Shown here piece after piece: positions 1 to 4,235 of a stretch of DNA of 6,641 nucleotides. A program made the translations under genes and the position numbers. Numbering within the stretch: the stretch's first letter is position 1; each line of letters begins with the position of its first letter. The stretch lies in the NCBI GenBank assembly GCA_031262125.1, contig JAISII010000057.1:1-6641 (forward strand), given 5' to 3'. The notes beneath the pieces were generated by a model. That model was not told the origin of the DNA. It searched no databases and worked only from the letters and a program-made list of their open reading frames with translations. Source of the stretch: Oscillospiraceae bacterium (GTDB lineage Bacteria > Bacillota > Clostridia > Oscillospirales > Acutalibacteraceae).

Positions 1-59
1 AGTGCTTGCTTAACGTCTTCAAAACGCTCTTCGTTAATAATAGCTTCTATTTTAATCAT
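1..59 (-). CDS. glnK: P-II nitrogen regulatory protein, N-terminal fragment (runs off window edge)
   Basis: Only the first 19 codons are present, reading MIKIEAIINEERFEDVKQA. This matches the opening beta strand and helix of P-II signal proteins (typically M-K-K-I-E-A-I-I-x-P-x-K-L-x-x-V-K-x-A). P-II proteins are small trimers that sense 2-oxoglutarate and ATP/ADP, and the GlnK type binds AmtB to block ammonium entry when nitrogen is plentiful. The ATG follows an AAAGGGG ribosome binding site (70-76) with a 10-base spacer, and the gene starts 21 bases after the amtB stop, so the two are almost certainly cotranscribed. The symbol glnK rests on that amtB linkage; glnB cannot be excluded from so short a piece. 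The T-loop and the uridylylation tyrosine are outside the window. Confidence 0.85.
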   Translation of the reverse strand, partial: MIKIEAIINEERFEDVKQA

Positions 60-80
60 AGTTTAAAGACCCCTTTCTGA

Positions 81-1310
81 TTAATCTAACCCGTTAAAGG
101 CGGGGTATGCGGTTTCGCCGTGGTCGGTTATGTCTAAGCCGATTTTTTCTTCACGTTCGCTTGCCCTGAGTTTTGTGAACAGTCTTACAATGCCGGCTGC
201 AATAAGTGTGCCTACAACAGCAAACACAAGGGTAATACCGATAGATTCAATCTGTGCAATGAAAGTTGTTGCATCGCCGAAAATCAAACCGTCGTGACCT
301 TCTGGGTTAAGCTCTTTTGTGCAGAACAAACCTGTCATAATGCCGCCGTAGATACCGCCAACGCCGTGGCAACCAAATGCATCCAATGTGTCGTCGTAGC
401 CGAACTTTTTCTTTAACACAGCAATTGCAAAGTAGCAAACCGGGCTTACAAGCAAGCCGATAATCATCGACGCCCAAAGCGGAACAAACGCAGCACCGGG
501 TGTGATAGCAACCAAACCTACAACCATACCTGTTGCAGCACCAACCAAAGTTGGTTTTTTTCCTACAAACCAGTCTATCATAATCCAGCTGAACAAAGCA
601 CAAGCCGACGAGATAGCTGTTGTTGCAAATGCGTGTACCGCAACATCGTTAGCTGCAACAGCCGAACCGGCATTAAAGCCGAACCAACCGAACAGAAGCA
701 GTGCAGCACCCAAAAGAATAAAGGGGATGTTGTGCGGACGGTGTTCGATTTTTGATTTGCGTTTGCCAAGCAGCAAGCACAATACAAGCCCTGTAACACC
801 CGAGCTGATGTGTACTACGTTACCGCCGGCAAAGTCGATAGCACCTAAGAATGCAAACAAGCCGCCGCCCCATGCCATATGAGCAAGTGGGTAATAAACT
901 AAAACTAACCAAATGGGAATAAAAATTGCCAATGCTTTAAAACGCATTTTGCCAACAACCGAACCGGAAATAATAGCGGTTGTAATAATGCCGAACATCA
1001 TCTGGAACATCGCAAACAGCAAACCGTCGGTGCCTAAAACACCATCCATATTGCCAAAGCCCTGCACTCCGTTAAGGAAGAAGAACTCTTGCCCACCAAT
1101 TATGCCGCCCGGGGTGTTGCCGCCAAAAGCGAGTGCAAAACCAAACAGAACCCACATAATCGTTGCAATGCCCATACAATAAATAGACATCATCATTGTG
1201 CTTATGGCATTTTTACGGGGTACAAACCCTCCGTAAAAAAACGCCAACGCCGGTGTCATAAGTAAAACCAAAGCCGAACAGATAATCATAAATCCAATAT
1301 CGCCGCTCAA
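81..1310 (-). CDS. amtB: Ammonium transporter, Amt/Rh family
   Basis: Integral membrane ammonium channel of the Amt family, 409 residues from the preferred start, hydrophobic throughout with about 11 membrane helices. Family landmarks (numbered from the TTG start) are the opening SGDIGFMIICSALVLLMTP, FYGG and RKN near 25-35, the FQMMFG segment carrying the first Phe-gate residue (F102), AHMAWG with the recruitment-site Trp (W147), the first pore His in VVHISSGV (H167), FGWFGFNAGS with the second gate Phe (F212), and the twin-His partner in DAFGCHGVGG (H315). The C-tail has the usual E-E-K-I-G-L-D-x-x-x-H-G-E-x-A-Y segment that contacts P-II. I chose TTG at 1308-1310 because AAGGAG (1319-1324) sits 8 bases before it. 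The in-frame GTG at 1317-1319 overlaps that ribosome binding site and would add only MII. It heads a transcription unit with the P-II gene. Confidence 0.95.
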   Translation of the reverse strand: MSGDIGFMIICSALVLLMTPALAFFYGGFVPRKNAISTMMMSIYCMGIATIMWVLFGFALAFGGNTPGGIIGGQEFFFLNGVQGFGNMDGVLGTDGLLFAMFQMMFGIITTAIISGSVVGKMRFKALAIFIPIWLVLVYYPLAHMAWGGGLFAFLGAIDFAGGNVVHISSGVTGLVLCLLLGKRKSKIEHRPHNIPFILLGAALLLFGWFGFNAGSAVAANDVAVHAFATTAISSACALFSWIMIDWFVGKKPTLVGAATGMVVGLVAITPGAAFVPLWASMIIGLLVSPVCYFAIAVLKKKFGYDDTLDAFGCHGVGGIYGGIMTGLFCTKELNPEGHDGLIFGDATTFIAQIESIGITLVFAVVGTLIAAGIVRLFTKLRASEREEKIGLDITDHGETAYPAFNGLD

Positions 1311-1318
1311 AATAATCA

Positions 1319-1324
1319 CTCCTT
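1319..1324 (-). promoter_or_regulatory. Ribosome binding site that decides the amtB start
   Basis: AAGGAG on the minus strand, 8 bases from the TTG at 1308-1310. The first base of the in-frame GTG (1317-1319) is the last G of this motif, so that GTG cannot use it. The protein beginning M-S-G-D also agrees with the usual Amt N-terminus. Confidence 0.75.
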
Positions 1325-1384
1325 AAAATCATCCGCATTGAACCCTACTATGTGCACTTAGCAGAATTCAACACTTACAATAAT

Positions 1385-1416
1385 ATTATACCGATGCGTT
1401 GTTTGAAATATGTCGG
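1385..1416 (-). promoter_or_regulatory. Possible proximal amtB promoter
   Basis: A perfect TATAAT (-10) lies at 1385-1390, giving a leader of roughly 70 bases before amtB. The best -35 candidate is CCGACA at 1411-1416 with a long 20-base spacer, so the -35 match is poor. A/T tracts at 1417-1452 sit just upstream and could act as an UP element or bent DNA. A weak -35 with a good -10 would fit an activator-dependent promoter, but this is inferred from sequence alone. Confidence 0.4.
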
Positions 1417-1457
1417 TTTTTAATTTTTAAAAAATGTTTTTAAAAATTTTTACCGTT

Positions 1458-1484
1458 TGTTAAAGCAAATCTTACGCTTTAACA
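1458..1484. repeat. Inverted repeat upstream of amtB, 9-bp arms
   Basis: TGTTAAAGC (1458-1466) and GCTTTAACA (1476-1484) are perfectly complementary around a 9-base centre. The repeat lies about 70 bases upstream of the proximal amtB -10. It could be an operator or a leader hairpin if transcription starts at the distal promoter. It begins TGTTA and ends TAACA, like a GlnR/TnrA half-site pair, but with a 17-base gap where those regulators need 7, so it is not a normal site of that type. Confidence 0.55.
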
Positions 1485-1513
1485 CTTATTTTTTCAAACA
1501 ACTTGCGGTATAT

Positions 1514-1549
1514 AACAAAAAGGCGTTCGGAAATAATCCGAACACCTTT
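1514..1549 (-). terminator. Strong intrinsic terminator between hypE and amtB
   Basis: On the minus strand, AAAGGTGTTCGG (1538-1549) pairs with CCGAACGCCTTT (1519-1530) around the 7-base loop ATTATTT, and a U-rich stretch (TTTTTGTT, counting from 1521) follows. The 12-bp stem has one G-U wobble, which becomes a C-A mismatch on the opposite strand, so it is oriented for the minus strand. It lies about 160 bases past the hypE stop and can end the hyp transcript. It may also act as an attenuator for amtB, because a strong promoter lies directly upstream of it. Confidence 0.85.
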
Positions 1550-1559
1550 GTTCGAAGGT

Positions 1560-1588
1560 ATTGTAACACACTAAAATACAAATGTCAA
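1560..1588 (-). promoter_or_regulatory. Near-consensus sigma-70/sigma-A promoter directly before the terminator
   Basis: The minus strand has TTGACA (1583-1588), a 17-base spacer and TACAAT (1560-1565), with TGT just before the -10 (extended -10). The expected transcription start is near 1553, only a few bases from the terminator stem. Such a close match in the amtB direction suggests a real promoter, either an attenuated amtB promoter or the source of a very short RNA. The inverted repeat ACCTT-N6-AAGGT (1544-1559) overlaps the expected start site and could bind a regulator. Confidence 0.65.
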
Positions 1589-1641
1589 CACCTTTTTTAA
1601 ACTTTTTACAAGTTTATTTTAATTTTATGCATATATTATTG

Positions 1642-1656
1642 AAATTGTTACAATTT
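1642..1656. repeat. 15-base palindrome, possible operator
   Basis: AAATTGTTACAATTT has two perfect 7-base arms around one central base. It lies 51 bases beyond the hypE stop and 54 bases upstream of the -35 box of the strong promoter. The sequence is symmetric enough to be a dimer binding site, but I recognise no regulator for it, and AT-rich DNA gives such palindromes by chance fairly often. Confidence 0.35.
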
Positions 1657-1707
1657 ATATGCCAAATTAGTCAAATTTATGCAAGGCAGAGTGCAATAAC
1701 TTGCATT

Positions 1708-2736
1708 TTAACAAATTCTCGGCAAACCTTCGCCCATTAGCGGACGCAAAATGCGTGTTCCGCCAATTCTTGTTTTTAGCACCGGCTTTTTAACATTGCC
1801 GACTTGCCCGATTATTGCGGCGTTTTGCCCGTATTTGCAGGCTTTTATTATTTTTAAAGCTGCCTCTGCACTGCTTTGCGGCACAAAAACAAGCATATTG
1901 CCCTCGTTGCCCATATGCAAAATATCAAGCCCTAAAATTTGTGCAAAGCTTGCCACCTGCGGCAAAACGGGCAGTTTGGCTTCCTCAATTTCGGCAGCGT
2001 ATGGTGTGTTCTCAAAAATCTCGCACAAAACGGTTGCCAGCCCGCCACGGGTAATATCCCTCATAGCGTGCAGATGCACACCGCTGCACTGTAAGCTTTG
2101 CACTATTTCGCACAATGGCGCTGCATCGGATGCTATATTGTTGCTAAAACCCATCCTTGCACTTTGAATTGTTGCATGGTGGGTGCCCAAACAGCCCGTT
2201 ACAATTATGGCATCGCCAAGGGTTATGTTTTCCAATTGAAGCGGTTCGAAATCAAACCGCCCAATGCCGGAGGTATTTATAAAAATGTTGCTTTGCGGGT
2301 TTTGTGCTGAGTTTGCAGCCGTACTACTGCCGTTTTGCGGCGGTTCTATAACTTTGGTATCGCCTGTTACTATTTGCACGCTTGCTTCTTTGGCGGTTTG
2401 TGCCATCGAGTCTGCAATTACCTCAAGCTTTGCAACGTCAAACCCGGCTTGAATAATAAACCCACAGCTTAGTGCAATCGGAGTTGCTCCTGTAGTCAGC
2501 AAATCGTTAATTGTGCCGCATACGGCAAGCCTACCAATATCGCCCCCGTTAAAAAACAGCGGCTCAACCACAAAAGAGTCGGTGGTGAATGCAAGCTTAT
2601 TGCCGCCCTGCACTATTGCGGCATCGGGCATATTTTGTGTTTTGCCGTTATAAAAATGCTTTGCAAAAATGCTTTCTATCAGCCGTTTTGTTTCAACTCC
2701 GCCGCTGCCCTGTGCCAAGGTTATTTTTTCGCTCAC
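1708..2736 (-). CDS. hypE: Hydrogenase maturation protein HypE (carbamoyl dehydratase)
   Basis: HypE uses ATP to dehydrate the carbamoyl group that HypF places on its C-terminal cysteine, giving the thiocyanate that supplies CN ligands of the [NiFe] active site. The protein has 342 residues, near the family size, and ends in the diagnostic PRIC with the acceptor Cys342. PurM-like features include LAQGSGG (7-13), LAFTTDSFVVEPLFF (48-62), AVCGTINDL (71-79), TGDTKV (124-129) and RDITRGG (226-232). Unusual points are Q in place of the common H before GSGG, GTHHAT (184-189) where GDHG is usual, and a polar N/S/A/Q-rich insert at about 132-150. GTG at 2734-2736 is preferred because AAAGGG (2746-2751) is 9 bases away; the in-frame GTG at 2740-2742 is too close and would add MR. 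It is the last gene of the hyp operon, 182 bases after hypD. Confidence 0.95.
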   Translation of the reverse strand: MSEKITLAQGSGGVETKRLIESIFAKHFYNGKTQNMPDAAIVQGGNKLAFTTDSFVVEPLFFNGGDIGRLAVCGTINDLLTTGATPIALSCGFIIQAGFDVAKLEVIADSMAQTAKEASVQIVTGDTKVIEPPQNGSSTAANSAQNPQSNIFINTSGIGRFDFEPLQLENITLGDAIIVTGCLGTHHATIQSARMGFSNNIASDAAPLCEIVQSLQCSGVHLHAMRDITRGGLATVLCEIFENTPYAAEIEEAKLPVLPQVASFAQILGLDILHMGNEGNMLVFVPQSSAEAALKIIKACKYGQNAAIIGQVGNVKKPVLKTRIGGTRILRPLMGEGLPRIC

Positions 2737-2745
2737 TCTCACCCA

Positions 2746-2751
2746 CCCTTT
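2746..2751 (-). promoter_or_regulatory. Ribosome binding site deciding the hypE start
   Basis: AAAGGG on the minus strand, 9 bases before GTG 2734-2736 but only 3 before GTG 2740-2742, which favours the downstream start. The resulting N-terminus MSEKITLAQGSGG agrees better with known HypE proteins. Confidence 0.6.
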
Positions 2752-2764
2752 CTATATATTATAT

Positions 2765-2797
2765 ATAAGCGTTACACGCACCTTCAGCACTAACCAT
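2765..2797 (-). repeat. Second copy of the hypD 3' end (copy A)
   Basis: These 33 bases match 2928-2960 at 32 positions (the difference is 2787 versus 2950), a direct repeat with a 163-base offset. Read on the minus strand from 2797 the copy encodes MVSAEGACNAYI and then a stop, a HypD-type C-terminus (normally C-M-V-S-x-E-G-A-C-x-A-Y). Upstream of it there is no HypD coding sequence, so it is a relic rather than a gene. It lies at ordinary operon spacing from hypE, so it may mark where hypD originally ended. A TATAAT at 2758-2763, formed where the relic reading frame ends, lacks a convincing -35. Confidence 0.9.
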
Positions 2798-2918
2798 AAA
2801 AATATAAACTAATTTATATTTTAAAAAGAAATAAAAGAATAAGAATTGCGTGCTCCCTCTTGCGAAATCATACATGGTCCGAAATCATAAAAAATAAATT
2901 TATTTATTTTTAAAAAAA
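2798..2918. other. AT-rich non-coding insert between hypD and its duplicated tail
   Basis: No gene is visible here. The stretch is far more AT-rich than the flanking genes. It has an all-A/T inverted repeat (2799-2808 with 2813-2822, loop CTAA), the palindrome AAATAAATTTATTT (2892-2905), and a 10-base direct repeat CGAAATCATA at 2863-2872 and 2880-2889. A minus-strand GAGGGAG (around 2854-2860) resembles a ribosome binding site, but no start codon follows at a usable distance. The hairpins lack GC-rich stems, so I do not call a terminator. Confidence 0.6.
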
Positions 2919-3959
2919 TTAAAAAGCATAAGCGTTACACGCACCTTCAACACTAACCATGCAGGGACCTACAGGTGTTGACGGTGTGCATTTTGTTCCA
3001 AACAAACCGCATTGCGGCGGTGCAATTCTGCCTGTAATAACCTCGCTGCAACGGCAACCGTTTGTATGTTCTTCTTCGCTGCAAGTTCCTGCCGTATACG
3101 AGCCGCAGTCGTAATCTGCAAATTCGGGCTTTAAATACAATCCCGAGTTCTCGACCAAGCCTATCCCCCGCCAAACGGCATCGCCTTTTGCAAAATATTT
3201 CTCGGTTAGTGCATTTGCCTTTACTTGCGGCTTGGCGTTAACCGCACTTTTATATATGTTAAAAAAGCCGTGCTTTTGCTGTTCTATCTGCTGTGCAAGC
3301 ACAAAAATTGCCGCTGTAATTTGCTGCGGGTCAAAACCTGCTACAACGCAAGGCTTGCGGTGTTTTTTTGCAATATGCCTAAAGGGCTGCTCGCCTGTTA
3401 TTACCGCAACATTGCCGGGGCATAAAAAACCGTCTATTTCGGCTTCGGCGGCAACAATATCTAAAATTGGGGGCATTGTTTTTAGTGCGGTTAAAAATTT
3501 TATGTTTTTAATGTTTTGCCTAATAACTTCGTCTGCCAGCAGTGCAAAAACCGGTGCGGTTGTTTCAAAACCCACGGCGGCTACAACAAAGGTTGTGCTT
3601 GGCTCTTGTGCGGCTTTTTGCAAAACCTCCAACGGGGTGTAAAAATATTCTGCCCGCCCGCCAATGGCTTTTGCCCCGGCAAGCGACATTTGCGTCCCCT
3701 GCACTTTCAGCATATCGCCAAAGCTTAAAACACAGCAGCTTGGGGTTAGTGCAAGCTGCACCAAGCGGTTAATATAGCTTTGGTTTGTAACGCATACCGG
3801 GCAGCCGGGGCCCGAGATTAGCTGTATGTTCCCGCCCAACAAAGCCGGTATGCCGCTTTGCATAATAACCGAAGTGTGCGTGCCGCAAACCTCCATAATT
3901 TTTATCTGTGTGCTGTAATTTTTAAAATATTGTGCGGTTTTGGGTACAATTTTGCTCAT
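2919..3959 (-). CDS. hypD: Hydrogenase maturation protein HypD (Fe-S scaffold for Fe(CN)2CO assembly)
   Basis: HypD is a [4Fe-4S] protein that, with HypC, carries the iron while CN and CO ligands are attached. The 346 residues contain the HypD signatures in order: MEVCGTHT (Cys25), SGPGCPVC (Cys53 and Cys56), GFETTAP (130-136), FLCPGNVAVITG (178-189), and a Cys-rich C-terminus with GCRCSEVITG (301-310), PPQCGLFGTKCTP (314-326) and GPCMVSVEGAC (331-341). The cluster ligands lie in this C-terminal part. The ATG is embedded in the hypC stop (ATGA), indicating translational coupling, and the ribosome binding site is an unusual run, GGGGGCGG (3963-3970). The protein ends in AYAF, a slightly shortened tail. 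Its last 33-base segment is repeated downstream, so the present end may be a replacement copy. Confidence 0.97.
   Translation of the reverse strand: MSKIVPKTAQYFKNYSTQIKIMEVCGTHTSVIMQSGIPALLGGNIQLISGPGCPVCVTNQSYINRLVQLALTPSCCVLSFGDMLKVQGTQMSLAGAKAIGGRAEYFYTPLEVLQKAAQEPSTTFVVAAVGFETTAPVFALLADEVIRQNIKNIKFLTALKTMPPILDIVAAEAEIDGFLCPGNVAVITGEQPFRHIAKKHRKPCVVAGFDPQQITAAIFVLAQQIEQQKHGFFNIYKSAVNAKPQVKANALTEKYFAKGDAVWRGIGLVENSGLYLKPEFADYDCGSYTAGTCSEEEHTNGCRCSEVITGRIAPPQCGLFGTKCTPSTPVGPCMVSVEGACNAYAF
2928..2960 (-). repeat. hypD 3'-end repeat (copy B, inside hypD)
   Basis: The in-gene copy, encoding MVSVEGACNAY at the HypD C-terminus, pairs with copy A at 2765-2797 with a single mismatch. Identity starts exactly at the ATG of the Met codon. 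Beyond the Tyr codon the two diverge: this copy continues with Ala-Phe-stop, whereas copy A has Ile-stop. Confidence 0.9.
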
Positions 3960-4219
3960 AGGCCGCCCCCGTCGGAGGAGTTCAATTCAGCTTGCCCCTC
4001 TGCAAATCCCTCAAAAATTTCAGCATACAGCTCCTCAATCTCGGCTGCTGCTGATGAATCAAGCACCTGCAACACGCAACCTGCATGCACCAGCACAAAA
4101 TCGCCGGTTTTAACGTCTGCCAAAGCTATGTTAACGGTAATTTCGTTCCCGTTTTTTTCGGCTATGGCACTGTTGTTGCTAAGAATTTTTTTAATTTTCA
4201 TCGGTACTGCAACGCACAT
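3956..4219 (-). CDS. hypC: Hydrogenase maturation chaperone HypC
   Basis: HypC is a small chaperone that binds HypD and then delivers the Fe(CN)2CO unit to the hydrogenase large-subunit precursor. The 87-residue product starts MCVAVPMKI, with the essential Cys2 that is exposed after Met removal, followed by a beta-barrel domain with VKTGDFVLVHAG (36-47, His45), and an acidic alpha-helical tail that ends in SSDGGGL. The frame stays open upstream to 4330, but the start at 4217-4219 is fixed by the conserved MC and by GGAGGG (4227-4232) 7 bases away. The gene starts 16 bases after the hypF stop and its TGA overlaps the hypD ATG. Confidence 0.96.
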   Translation of the reverse strand: MCVAVPMKIKKILSNNSAIAEKNGNEITVNIALADVKTGDFVLVHAGCVLQVLDSSAAAEIEELYAEIFEGFAEGQAELNSSDGGGL

Positions 4220-4235
4220 TGCACAGCCCTCCGCT

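Noticed and set aside
502..882. Plus-strand open frames opposite amtB, hypE, hypD and hypF
   Set aside because: They lie antisense to genes with clear family motifs, show no recognisable domain, and carry compositions that mirror the opposite strand.
1537..1559. ANTAR-protein target (paired hairpins with A-x-x-G-x-x hexaloops) before the terminator
   Set aside because: Opening the closing pair of the alternative hairpin gives the loop AAAGGU, which fits A1/G4. However, only one hairpin fits between the predicted start and the terminator, whereas ANTAR targets need two.
1649..1667. Sigma-54-like sequence on the minus strand, TGGCAT-N5-TTGTA
   Set aside because: The -24 GG matches, but the near-invariant GC at -12 is GT, and the site lies more than 300 bases upstream of amtB and before a strong terminator.
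1680..1705. Inverted repeat TGCAAG...CTTGCA just after hypE as a terminator
   Set aside because: The arms are only 6 bases with a 14-base loop and no U-tract, whereas the stem at 1514-1549 is far stronger.
2799..2822. Terminator or attenuator hairpin in the hypD-hypE gap
   Set aside because: The stems are entirely A/T and no clear U-tract follows on the minus strand, so termination is unlikely.
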